A stretch of 45,926 nt of DNA from UBA2219 sp964612075. Its GTDB lineage: Bacteria > Desulfobacterota > Deferrimicrobia > Deferrimicrobiales > Deferrimicrobiaceae. Positions 24,501 to 31,408 of this stretch are shown here, piece after piece. A model generated the notes under the pieces. It ran no database searches. It worked only from the letters and a program-made list of their open reading frames with translations, and was not told the DNA's origin. The stretch covers positions 1 to 45,926 of the forward strand of contig CAZTFC010000018.1 of NCBI GenBank assembly GCA_964612075.1. Direction: 5' to 3'. The position numbers were made by a program, and so were the translations under genes. Position 1 is the first letter of the stretch; the number at the start of each line of letters is the position of its first letter.

Positions 24501-24778
24501 ATCATCGAGGCGCCGAACATCGTCGTCGAGCGGACGGCCCGGACATGGGGCAGCCCCTGGAGGTTCGTCGCCAGCGGGTAGGTCACCTGGTCCTCGATGA
24601 TCTGCGGCGACCTGCCCTCCCACATCGTGTAGACGACGATCTGGTTGTCGGAGAGGTCGGGGATGGCGTCGACGGGCGTGCGAAGCAGCGCCCATACCCC
24701 CCAGAGGAAGACCACGAGGGCGCCCAGGATCGTCAGGAACCGGTTCCTCAGGCAGGCCGATATGATGCCGTTGATCAT
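21524..24778 (-). CDS. cusA: CusA-type heavy-metal RND efflux pump
   Basis: This 1084-residue RND inner-membrane pump drives Cu(I)/Ag(I) export by proton exchange as part of a CusCBA complex. It begins INGIISACLRNRFLTILGALVVFLWGVWAL. It has the HME-RND motifs GRSPQIIEDQVTYPLA, VDAGIVMTENVIRHAE, and the transmembrane blocks near 340-490 and 880-1050. Metal-ligand methionines occur at M565 (LLFMP), M615 (PVSMFET) and M664 (INMLSTG). Their 50 and 49 spacing equals that of E. coli CusA M573/M623/M672, which favours Cu/Ag over Zn/Co. A Gly/Met/Pro-rich insert of about 40 residues (about 780-822) is unusual. cusB lies 12 bases upstream. Confidence 0.94.
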   Translation of the reverse strand: MINGIISACLRNRFLTILGALVVFLWGVWALLRTPVDAIPDLSDNQIVVYTMWEGRSPQIIEDQVTYPLATNLQGLPHVRAVRSTTMFGASMIYVIFEDSVDLYWARSRVLERLNQVGDRLPKGVVPVLGPDGTGVGHVYWYTLKSDRHDLGELRAIQDWYLRYPLQAVPGVAEVASIGGFERQYQVDLDPVKLLAYRVPVGAVNAAVARSNREVGGNVVESNAMEYQVRGRGYLRGREDVENIVVATSLSGTPIRVKNLGVVQMGGASRRGLLEENGEGEVVGGIIVMRYGENAKKVIGRVKAKLAELSPGLPAGVTVATAYDRSDLIDRAIDTLKDALVEEVILVTLAHVLFLWHFRSILIVTAPLPLAILVSFIFMHYMGINSNIMSLGGIAIAIGVLVDAGIVMTENVIRHAERHGEGYEERIVEITEKAAHLVGRPIFFAMAIIILAFVPVFALTGLEGKMFHPLAFTKTFAMVGSTLIAVTLVPVLCSFLIRGKLHREEDNRAMKALMKVYRPALDWGLDNRKKAVGIAAALFLAAAFLATRIGKEFMPPLNEGSLLFMPVTLPNISINEAKRLVTVQDRIIRDTPEVTYVLGKVGRAETSTDPSPVSMFETIILLKPQEKWRPGMTMDKLIGELNAKLQIPGVGNGWTMPIINRINMLSTGVRTDLGVKIYGDDLRALSDLAIRAAEVLKGVPGAVDVVADRTLGGTYLDIEPDREAAARYGLNVDEINDVVETALGGVTVTRTIEGRQRFPVRVRFLWEHRQDVEAIRRIPIPRAPVASASSTVPVSAAAASRGGMGEGGMGGGGGAPPMGGASAPGQVTLGQVARISISDGPAMINAENSFLRSVVFLNVRGRDMGRFVDEAKVTLARNLELPQGYFLEWSGQYENQIRAKKTLQIVLPLVLLIIFVMLVMVYRSVKEALHVILAVPFALTGGVFLLYATGYNFSVAVWVGFIALFGTAVQTGVVMVIYLEEAVERVRGRDGRLTRENLREAVVEGALLRLRPKVMTVSTVVAGLLPIFWSSRTGAEVMKPLATPVLGGMVSSLLHVLIITPVIFLWLRERELSKGESTRGGTEP

Positions 24779-24790
24779 CGCCCGGGCCCT

Positions 24791-26185
24791 CTATTTCCCG
24801 CCGTGCCCGTCGTGCCCGCCCGGCGCGGAGCCGGCCGGAGCAGGGGCAGGGGACGGCGCCTCCGCTCCCGGCGCCGCGCCGTGGCCCGCGTGCGGGTCCG
24901 ACGATCCGCCCCGGAGCCGGCTCTCCGAGTCGATGAGGAAGCCGGCGGAGATCGCCACCGTCTCCCCTTCCGAAAGCCCCGAAAGGAGCTCGTAGAAGCC
25001 GCCGGACCGGTGCCCCACCCGGACCGTCCGCGGCTCGAAGGCGTTCGGGGAAACCTCCGCCCAGACCATCGCGCGCTCGCCCGTCACGAGCACCGCCGTG
25101 TCGGGGACCGCCAGCGCCCTCCCCTTCCTCCCCCGGAACCCGACGCGGACGAACATGTCGGGCTTGAGCAGCCCCCCGGGATTCGGAAGCTCGACGCGGA
25201 CCCGTACCGTGCGGGTTCCGGGGTCGAGGAACGGGTCGACGAACGACGCCCTGCCGCGGAACTCCCTGCCGGGCCAGGCCTCCGTCGTCACGACCGCCGG
25301 CGTCCCGACCGGGACCCTGCCGATCTCCGTTTCGTAGATCTCGGCCTGGACCCAGACCCGGGACGGGTCCGCGATATTGAAGAGCGGCGTGCCCTCGACG
25401 ACGTATTGCCCCGCCGAGACGAGGCGTTCCGTGACGACGCCGGAGGCTGGCGCGAAGACGGTGGAGACGAGCGCCGGCTTGCCGCTGCGCTCCAGCGCGG
25501 CGATCTGCGCGTCGGTCACCCCCCAGAGCCCGAGGCGCTCCCGGGCGGCCTCGAGGAGCCCGGACGCCATCCGCCGCGCGTCCTCGTAGGGGCTGTCCTT
25601 GAGCCGCTCCACTCCCTCGCGGGCCAGCAGGTACTCCCTCTGGGACGCCACGAGATCGGGGGAATAGATCTCGAGGAGCGGCTGCCCCCGGGCCACCCGC
25701 GTTCCGGTGAAATCGACGTGGAGCCGCTCGATGCGCCCGCCGACCCGCGCGGTCACGGCGGCCAGCATCCGCTCGTCCCAGGACACCTTCCCCGAGGCCG
25801 ACGTGTCGAGCGAGAACTCCCTCCACTCCGTTTTCGCCGTCGCCACGTTCGCCATCAGGCGCTGCGCGGGGCTCATCGAGACCGCCCCCATGGACGCGGC
25901 CGCGTTGTCCGTCAGGCTCGAGGCCATGCTGGACTTCGGCACCAGCGCCATCCCGCAGATCGGGCAGGCGCCCGGGCGGTCGGAGACGATGAACGGGTGC
26001 ATCGGGCAGGTGTATTGTTCGCCTTCCTTCTTCGCCCCGCCGTCCCCGGCGGCTTCGTCGCCCCCGTGCGGGTGGACCAGCTCGTGGAGCGCGGGGATGT
26101 TGTAGAAGGCGGCCGCCCCCGCGAGCGCCGCGGCGGCCAGAGCGACGACGGCGATGATCCGCCTGCGCCCCCTTTTTCCCGTCAC
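24791..26185 (-). CDS. cusB: CusB-type periplasmic adaptor with heavy-metal-binding domain
   Basis: This membrane-fusion protein of 464 residues links CusA to the outer-membrane channel and passes metal to the pump. An N-terminal membrane anchor is followed by a heavy-metal-binding domain: YTCPMHPF to CPICGMALVPK. Then come the HlyD/CusB barrel and helical hairpin regions (VTARVGGRIERLHVDFTG, LLEIYSPDLVASQREYL, VFAPASGVVTERLV). The C-terminus is His-rich (DPHAGHGAAPG and GGHDGHGGK). Translation starts with GTG at 26183-26185, overlapping the TolC-like gene stop as GTGA. Confidence 0.92.
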   Translation of the reverse strand: MTGKRGRRRIIAVVALAAAALAGAAAFYNIPALHELVHPHGGDEAAGDGGAKKEGEQYTCPMHPFIVSDRPGACPICGMALVPKSSMASSLTDNAAASMGAVSMSPAQRLMANVATAKTEWREFSLDTSASGKVSWDERMLAAVTARVGGRIERLHVDFTGTRVARGQPLLEIYSPDLVASQREYLLAREGVERLKDSPYEDARRMASGLLEAARERLGLWGVTDAQIAALERSGKPALVSTVFAPASGVVTERLVSAGQYVVEGTPLFNIADPSRVWVQAEIYETEIGRVPVGTPAVVTTEAWPGREFRGRASFVDPFLDPGTRTVRVRVELPNPGGLLKPDMFVRVGFRGRKGRALAVPDTAVLVTGERAMVWAEVSPNAFEPRTVRVGHRSGGFYELLSGLSEGETVAISAGFLIDSESRLRGGSSDPHAGHGAAPGAEAPSPAPAPAGSAPGGHDGHGGK

Positions 26186-27468
26186 CGGAGCTCCCTCCCC
26201 ACCGCGGCTTCCAGCCGCGCCATCGTCACGTGCATCTCGCCGACCATCCCGAGGTATCCGCGCCGGAACGAAAGCTCCGACATCAGGGAATCCATCACCA
26301 TCGGGAAGTCGATCCTGCCGACGCGGTACGCCTCGACGTTCGACCGCACCGCCTGCTCCGCCTGCGGGACGAGGGTCGTGCGGTAGAGCTTCGCCACCGC
26401 GGCGAAATTCCCGAAGGAGGACAGCCCGCCCTCGATGGCGTCGGCCGCCTCGTTGTCCAGCGCTTCCAGGTCGCGCGCCGCCATTTCCCTCCCGGCGGCC
26501 ATGGCGCGGATCCCGGGCTCGACCTTCCCGCGGCGCCAGACCGGAAGCGTCATCGACACCATGGCGGTGACCAGGTCCGGCCGTCCCGTCCCGTCGGGCA
26601 TCGCGTCCCGCTGCATGTAGGAGGCGGACACCTCGAAGTCGGGCCGCCCCTCGCTTTCCGCCTGCCGGACGGCGACGCCGCTCCTTTCGATCCGCGCCCG
26701 AACGGCTTTGCGGGCGGGCCGCTCCGCGGAATAGATCTCCCGGAGCGCAGGGGCGTCGAGGGACAGGTAAGGCTCCGCGAGGCCGTCGAGGGGCGGCACC
26801 GGCTCCGACGGCGGAAGCGCCGCCAGCGTGTTGAGCCGGATCGAGAGGACGCGCTCCCGGTTCTCCAGCGTCAGGAGCGCCTCGCGCAGCTTCTGGTGCT
26901 CGGTCTGCCCGCGCAGGACGTCCGGCTGCCGCCCCCTCCCGACGGCGAACATCTCCAGGGAGACCTCCACCACCTGCTCGAGAACGGCCCGGGTCCGGCG
27001 TACGAACTCCGCCTGGGCGCGCACGGTCGAAAGCTCCGCGTACGCCGTCTTAACCTCCGCGCGCAGCATGTTCCGCGCCTCCGCCAGCTCGAACTCCGCC
27101 TGCTCTCTATCGAGGTCGGCCATTTGGGCCGCGCGGTCCCGCTTCCCCGGGTAGGGGAGCATCTGCGAGATGCCGATCTCCTTGCCCGTCATGTCCACCT
27201 CGCGCAGGGACCAGCTGCCGGTCGGCACGTTCGACAGGGCGAGCCACAGCCTGGGATCGTCCAGCGCCCCCGCGCGGAGCGCCTCGTTGCGCTTCATCTC
27301 GATCCGCTGGGCCATCGACCCCAGGGAGGGATTGCTCGCCAGCGCGGCCTCGACGTAGTAGCCGACCGGCCTCGCCGCCCCTTCCGCCCGGGCGGCAGGA
27401 GGAGAAGCCGCAATGGCGCACAGCAGAAGGAAGGCCGCCGGGATGAGCGCGCATCCGGGAAGCTTCAT
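26182..27468 (-). CDS. cusC: TolC-family outer-membrane channel (CusC-like)
   Basis: This 428-residue protein has a cleavable signal peptide (MKLPGCALIPAAFLLLCAIAAS to ARAEG) and two helical outer-membrane-efflux repeats. It would complete the tripartite pump. NPSLGSMAQRIEMKRNEALRAGALDDPRLWLALSN and GKEIGISQMLPYPGKRD are typical of heavy-metal CusC/CzcC proteins, as is the C-terminal YRVGRIDFPMVMDSLM. The start ATG (27466-27468) is preceded by GAGGTGACCCC and lies 5 bases after the 66-residue gene. The Cys in the signal region is followed by a long hydrophobic stretch, so I do not call a lipobox. Confidence 0.88.
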   Translation of the reverse strand: MKLPGCALIPAAFLLLCAIAASPPAARAEGAARPVGYYVEAALASNPSLGSMAQRIEMKRNEALRAGALDDPRLWLALSNVPTGSWSLREVDMTGKEIGISQMLPYPGKRDRAAQMADLDREQAEFELAEARNMLRAEVKTAYAELSTVRAQAEFVRRTRAVLEQVVEVSLEMFAVGRGRQPDVLRGQTEHQKLREALLTLENRERVLSIRLNTLAALPPSEPVPPLDGLAEPYLSLDAPALREIYSAERPARKAVRARIERSGVAVRQAESEGRPDFEVSASYMQRDAMPDGTGRPDLVTAMVSMTLPVWRRGKVEPGIRAMAAGREMAARDLEALDNEAADAIEGGLSSFGNFAAVAKLYRTTLVPQAEQAVRSNVEAYRVGRIDFPMVMDSLMSELSFRRGYLGMVGEMHVTMARLEAAVGRELR

Positions 27469-27473
27469 CGGGG

Positions 27474-27674
27474 TCACCTCACTCCTCTCCCGAAGCAGCC
27501 GCCCCCGCATCCGGCGTTCCCGATGGAGGCCGGCGCCGCGAGGAATTCGTCGTATCCGCCGAGCAGCAACGTCGCCGCGGCGGAGAGCAGGACCGCCGCC
27601 AGCACCGTGACGACCCACGCCCTCCATGCCGGGCGCCTGCGGGCTCCCCCGGCGTATCCGACGTCATCGCCCAT
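27474..27674 (-). CDS. small single-span membrane protein with Cys-Gly tail
   Basis: This 66-residue protein has a basic N-terminal part, one hydrophobic segment (AWVVTVLAAVLLSAAATLLLGG) and a short tail containing GCGGGC. It overlaps the ABC ATPase end by 11 bases and stops 5 bases before the TolC-like start, so it is firmly inside the operon. The tail carries two cysteines three residues apart, which might bind a metal or form a disulfide on the periplasmic side. I recognise no family. Coupling to both neighbours is the main support that it is real. Confidence 0.6.
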   Translation of the reverse strand: MGDDVGYAGGARRRPAWRAWVVTVLAAVLLSAAATLLLGGYDEFLAAPASIGNAGCGGGCFGRGVR

Positions 27675-28386
27675 CGTGCGCCCCCTCGCGCGGCCGCAGC
27701 ATCCGGTCGTCTTCTACCCCTCCGTCGGCCAGGTGGACGGAGCGGGTGGCCCGGGAAAGGTTCGCCCGGTTGTGGGTCACCACCAGGACCGTCTTCCCCC
27801 GCCCGTGCAGCCCGGAGAACAGGTCGAGGATCTGCTCCCCCGTCCGGCGGTCGAGGTTTCCCGTCGGCTCGTCGGCCAGCAGGATGGGGGGATCGTGGAC
27901 CAGCGCCCTGGCGATGGCCACTCTCTGGCACTCCCCCCCGGACAGCTGCGACGGCAGGCGGTCGCCTTTCCCGGACAGACCGACCGACGCCAGCAGGTCG
28001 TCGGCGAGCGGGGACTTCCCCGCCGCCGACCCCGCGGGAGCCATGGGGACCATGACGTTCTCCCGGGCCGTCAGGTACGGCAGGAGATGATAGGACTGGA
28101 AGACGAAGCCGATCGTCTCCCTCCGGAAGTCGGCCAGCCCGTCCGCCGTGAGGGCGGACAGGTCCGTCCCGCGGATCCGCACGGAGCCTCCCGTGGGTAC
28201 CTGGAGCCCGCCGAGGATCGTCAGCAGGGTGCTCTTCCCGGCGCCCGATTCCCCCGTGATGACGACGTACTCCCCCGCCCGGATGTCGAGCGACACGCCC
28301 CGCAGCGCGGAGGCCCGGGTGCCGTTGCCTCCGTAGACCATCGAGACGTCCTTCAGCAGGACCATGCCTTCCATGTCTCCCCTCAT
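27664..28386 (-). CDS. ABC transporter ATP-binding protein (MacB/LolD-like)
   Basis: This 240-residue ATPase powers the FtsX-type permease encoded directly upstream. Motifs are Walker A GESGAGKST, Q-loop FVFQSYHLLPYLT, signature LSGGECQR, Walker B ILLADEPTGNLD and the H-loop VVTHN. The signature and P-loop fit the MacB/LolD/FtsE group. I start at the ATG overlapping the permease stop (TGATG); an ATG 12 bases on is equally plausible. In Campylobacter P19 iron loci a similar ATPase accompanies DUF2318 and FtsX proteins, which guides the role proposed here. Confidence 0.88.
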   Translation of the reverse strand: MRGDMEGMVLLKDVSMVYGGNGTRASALRGVSLDIRAGEYVVITGESGAGKSTLLTILGGLQVPTGGSVRIRGTDLSALTADGLADFRRETIGFVFQSYHLLPYLTARENVMVPMAPAGSAAGKSPLADDLLASVGLSGKGDRLPSQLSGGECQRVAIARALVHDPPILLADEPTGNLDRRTGEQILDLFSGLHGRGKTVLVVTHNRANLSRATRSVHLADGGVEDDRMLRPREGAHDGR

Positions 28387-29537
28387 CAAAGGCTCCGGAT
28401 CGCTTCGGCCGGCGACAGGGCCGCCGCGCGCCGCGCGGGAGGAACGGCGCCCGCCAGTCCGAGGAGCAGCCCCGCCGCGACCCCGAGCAGCGCCGGGGCA
28501 ACCGCGATAGCCGGCTCCTCGATCCCGAACGCCGGCGAGGCGATGAACGCTGCCGCAACGCCCGTACCCGCGCCCAGAAGGGAGGCGAGGAAGGACACCA
28601 GCCCCGTCTCCCAGAGAAGCAGCGAATGGATGGACGAGCCCCGGAAACCGACGGCCCGCAGGACGCCGATCTCCGGGGTGCGCTCCTGCACCCCGCCCAT
28701 CACCGTCACGAGCACCAGGAGCCCGCCGATCAGGAGCACGATGACCGAGACGCCGTATCCCATCCGGCGGAGCTGGTCCACCGCGGCCTTCCTGCTCTCG
28801 ACGACCTGCCGGATCGCCGAGACCCTGGCCCCGGGAAGCGCCTGGCCGATCTGGGCGACGATGTCCTCGACGGGGCAATCCTTGCAGAGCGCCGCGACCT
28901 CGAAATAGGTGACGGCCCCCGGCGCGTCCGACAGATCCTGCACGTCCGCGAGGTCGGCAATGATCATGCCGTCCTCTTTCTCTCCGGTCGGTCGAAGGAC
29001 CCCGGAAACCCGGAACGATCGCTTCCCCGCGGCGATCGTTCCCCCCGGCCCCCTGTCGAGAGCGGCCGCCGCCTCGGCCCCCAGGACCACTTCACCCCGC
29101 TGCCGCACGGGGAAGCCGTCGATCCTCCACCACGGGCGGGCGTCCGCCATGTCCTGCCGCGGCAGCCCCATCCAGACGAAGGTCTTCCCGGAAGCGTCCG
29201 CGGCGGCGACGAGGAACGGGACGATCATGCGGAGCCGGTCCTTGTGATGGATCGACCCGATCCGGTCGCTGTCCGCCATGGAGAGGCGGGACCGGGCGAC
29301 CTCGGTCCCGTCGAGCGCCATGTCCCCGAACCCGATGGACAGCCGTTCCGTCCGCGGCGACACCACGATGTTCGCCCCGTACCGGTCGAGCTGGTCCTGG
29401 ACCGCGCCCTCCATCCATGCAGTGAGGGAAGCGATCGCAACGAAGGTCCCGATGCCGAGGAAGATCCCGAGCCCCGTGAAAACGGCCCGCGCCTTCCGGC
29501 GGAGCAGGTTTCTCCAGGCCAGTTTCCGGAGGTTCAT
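28386..29537 (-). CDS. FtsX/MacB-type ABC permease
   Basis: This 383-residue permease has one N-terminal transmembrane helix (ARAVFTGLGIFLGIGTFVAIASL), a large periplasmic MacB-PCD-like domain and three C-terminal helices, ending PPARRAAALSPAEAIRSL. MacB-type systems work as mechanotransmitters rather than classical importers. The periplasmic domain contains AALCKDCPVEDI, a CxxC-type pair before the last helices that could be redox-active or bind metal. It starts 10 bases after the DUF2318 gene and its stop overlaps the ATPase start. Substrate or partner is unproven. Confidence 0.87.
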   Translation of the reverse strand: MNLRKLAWRNLLRRKARAVFTGLGIFLGIGTFVAIASLTAWMEGAVQDQLDRYGANIVVSPRTERLSIGFGDMALDGTEVARSRLSMADSDRIGSIHHKDRLRMIVPFLVAAADASGKTFVWMGLPRQDMADARPWWRIDGFPVRQRGEVVLGAEAAAALDRGPGGTIAAGKRSFRVSGVLRPTGEKEDGMIIADLADVQDLSDAPGAVTYFEVAALCKDCPVEDIVAQIGQALPGARVSAIRQVVESRKAAVDQLRRMGYGVSVIVLLIGGLLVLVTVMGGVQERTPEIGVLRAVGFRGSSIHSLLLWETGLVSFLASLLGAGTGVAAAFIASPAFGIEEPAIAVAPALLGVAAGLLLGLAGAVPPARRAAALSPAEAIRSL

Positions 29538-29547
29538 CCGGTCCTCC

Positions 29548-30066
29548 CTACTGCCGTTTCCCCGGGAAATACCGGGCTCCCGCCGCGAGGTCGGACTTGG
29601 CCACGACCATCGCGCCGGATTCCTCCCTGTGCGCCAGCGGGTGGGGGTTGCATCCTCCCTTCCTCTCGCCGATCCGGTCGGAGGGGAACGTCTGTCCGCA
29701 ATTGACGCACACCATCCGGTCCCCCTCCTGCCGGTAGCCCTTGTTCGACCGGAAGCAGACGTCGCAGGCGTCGAGCGCGGCGCGAACCTTCCCGTTCCCG
29801 TCCCGGAGAACGAAGTACCGCACCTGCGCGCCGTTCGACTCCATCGACAGGAACAGCGCTTTCCCGGAATCGATCGCCTTCAGCGGAATCCTCACCGCGT
29901 CGGGAGTTTCCGTCACGCCGGCGGCCTTCGCGACCGAGGAGGGGATCTTCTTCAAAATGCCGTCAAGCATGCCCGCGTGCCCCGTCGCGGCCATCGCGTA
30001 AAGGGCCGCCGCCCCGATCAAGGCGCCGAAGCCCGAGACCATCGTGTTCCCCGCCGGTTTTTTCAT
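29548..30066 (-). CDS. DUF2318 Fe-S/metal-binding membrane protein
   Basis: This 172-residue membrane-anchored protein has an N-terminal hydrophobic segment and a DUF2318 domain with the cysteine pattern CDVC, CVNCG and GGCNPHP. It also has the family-like phrase SMESNGAQVRYFVLRDGNGKVRAALDACDVC. DUF2318 proteins occur in P19/Ftr-type iron loci and are thought to take part in metal or electron handling. The ATG (30064-30066) is preceded by CTGGAGGCAGCGGAC. It is the first gene of the long operon running to 21048. A candidate sigma-54 promoter lies about 95 bases upstream. Confidence 0.87.
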   Translation of the reverse strand: MKKPAGNTMVSGFGALIGAAALYAMAATGHAGMLDGILKKIPSSVAKAAGVTETPDAVRIPLKAIDSGKALFLSMESNGAQVRYFVLRDGNGKVRAALDACDVCFRSNKGYRQEGDRMVCVNCGQTFPSDRIGERKGGCNPHPLAHREESGAMVVAKSDLAAGARYFPGKRQ

Positions 30067-30158
30067 GTCCGCTGCCTCCAGGTTGGATTCCGAGCGACGA
30101 AGAAGCACGATCCGCGCCAATCGCGGAACGGGTACGGCCGGCAGAGAAATCAACGGCT

Positions 30159-30174
30159 TGCGCGTGGAGTGCCG
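30159..30174 (-). promoter_or_regulatory. candidate sigma-54 promoter (-24/-12) of the metal operon
   Basis: On the minus strand CGGCAC-TCCAC-GCGCA has the invariant GG and GC with exactly ten bases between, and GGCAC matches the -24 half. The -12 half is GCGCA rather than TTGCA, so the match is partial. The adjacent gene pair encodes a sigma-54 activator and its sensor, which raises plausibility. Confidence 0.4.
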
Positions 30175-30202
30175 GATGGTGTGGAGCAGGAGATGACCGG
30201 GA

Positions 30203-31408
30203 TTAAAGAATATTCTCCGGCGGGCCGGAGAATATTCCCCGGTCCGTGTCGGGCGTTCCCCGGGCCGCGAGCGTCAGGGTGAATTCCACCCCCGCCCCGC
30301 CGGGAAGGTTCCGCGCCTCGAGGACGCCGTCGTGCTGGTCCGCGATGCGGGAGCAGATGGCAAGTCCCAGCCCGGTCCCGCCGTCCCTTGTGGTGTAGAA
30401 GGGATCGAAGATCCTTTCCAGCAGTTCGTCGGGAATCGCGGGGCCGTCGTTCGCGACCCGGAACCGGACGAATTCCTTGCCTGCCTCCCTGCGGACGGCG
30501 ATCCCGAACTCCAGCCTTCCCCTTCCCGCGGGCGCCATCGCCTGGAGGCCGTTCAAGGCGAGGTTGAGCAGAAGCTGGGCCAGGAGCTCCAGGTCCCCCG
30601 TCACCGGGGGAACCGCTTCCCCGGCGGCGGGTTCGATCACCGTTTCCACTCCCTCCCTGCGGGCCTGGGTGGCGATCAGCGACGCCACGCGCTCGACCAG
30701 CTCCCGGGGATCCATCGGCCGGCGGTCCGCGGGGACGGGACGGGCGAAGGACAGGAAACGGTCGGCGACGCTTCCCAGGCGGTCGATCTCGGAGATATGG
30801 AGGTCCAGCATCTTCCGCTCGGGGGCGCTTTCCGGAATGGCGTCCTTCAGGATCTCCGCGGTCCCTTTGAGCCCGTGGAGCGGGTTCTTGATCTCGTGGG
30901 CGATGCCGGCGGTCAGTTCGCCGAGGGCCCCGAGGCGGCCCGCCCGGATCAGCTGCGCTTCCGTCCTCCGCTGCTCCTCGAGCGCCTCCCCCAGCCTCCG
31001 CGCGAGCCGCTCCTGCTTCGCGCGCTCGCGCCGCTCCCGGTCCACGAGCAGGCCCGCCGCCACGGCGACGATGTTGTACAGGAGGATCTCAAGCCCCTTC
31101 TCGAGGGCGTCTCCCGGATCGTGCCCCAGCAGCATGGTGAAGGCGTGCGGAAAATAGATCAGGGAGGCGAAGATGGAGATCGCGACCCCGCCGCGCAGGC
31201 CGGCGGAGAACGCCGCGAGGAGGATCGGCAGGTAGAAGAGGCGCCGGAGGACGTCGTGCACCCACGCCAGCTCGGGGCCGGTCCGGTAATGCAGCAGGGC
31301 GATCGCCATGCAGGGCAGCCAGGCGAAGGCCACCATGGCGGGGGTGAACAGCGGGCGCAGGTCCTCGACGATGCCCCGCGCCGGTTTCCCGCCGGGCCGG
31401 TCATCCAT
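30203..31408 (-). CDS. membrane sensor histidine kinase
   Basis: This 401-residue kinase has about four N-terminal membrane helices (within residues 20-125), a short coiled linker, and a HisKA/HATPase core of the NtrB/AtoS/ZraS type. The phospho-acceptor is His171 in GELTAGIAHEIKNPLHG; the N-box is LLNLALNGLQAM, with FDPFYTTRDGGTGLGLAI as F/G2 boxes. There is no separate periplasmic sensor domain, so sensing probably occurs in the membrane. Its start overlaps the response-regulator stop by eight bases. The final codons (GIFSGPPENIL) are encoded by the palindrome at 30208-30237. Confidence 0.9.
   Translation of the reverse strand: MDDRPGGKPARGIVEDLRPLFTPAMVAFAWLPCMAIALLHYRTGPELAWVHDVLRRLFYLPILLAAFSAGLRGGVAISIFASLIYFPHAFTMLLGHDPGDALEKGLEILLYNIVAVAAGLLVDRERRERAKQERLARRLGEALEEQRRTEAQLIRAGRLGALGELTAGIAHEIKNPLHGLKGTAEILKDAIPESAPERKMLDLHISEIDRLGSVADRFLSFARPVPADRRPMDPRELVERVASLIATQARREGVETVIEPAAGEAVPPVTGDLELLAQLLLNLALNGLQAMAPAGRGRLEFGIAVRREAGKEFVRFRVANDGPAIPDELLERIFDPFYTTRDGGTGLGLAICSRIADQHDGVLEARNLPGGAGVEFTLTLAARGTPDTDRGIFSGPPENIL
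30208..30237 (-). terminator. perfect 13-bp inverted repeat: terminator of the kinase gene or operator
   Basis: Arms GAATATTCTCCGG and CCGGAGAATATTC surround a 4-base loop; on the minus strand the stem is followed by TTTAATC, like an intrinsic terminator at the end of the kinase gene. Each arm carries the 8-bp palindrome GAATATTC, with centres 22 bases apart, about two helical turns. This also fits paired binding sites for the adjacent regulator, upstream of the candidate sigma-54 promoter. Confidence 0.65.

Noticed and set aside
22475..26386. A 1303-codon open frame on the plus strand opposite cusA and cusB
   Set aside because: It mirrors codon structure of the real genes, has no recognisable motif and no ribosome site.
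26182..27468. TolC-like protein as a lipoprotein because of a Cys near the N-terminus
   Set aside because: The Cys lies before the main hydrophobic stretch (MKLPGC), so a signal peptidase II site is not convincing; cleavage near ARA-EG is more likely.
28384..28388. FtsX permease and ABC ATPase as one broken fused gene
   Set aside because: TGATG overlap with complete domains on both sides is normal coupled translation, not a frameshift.
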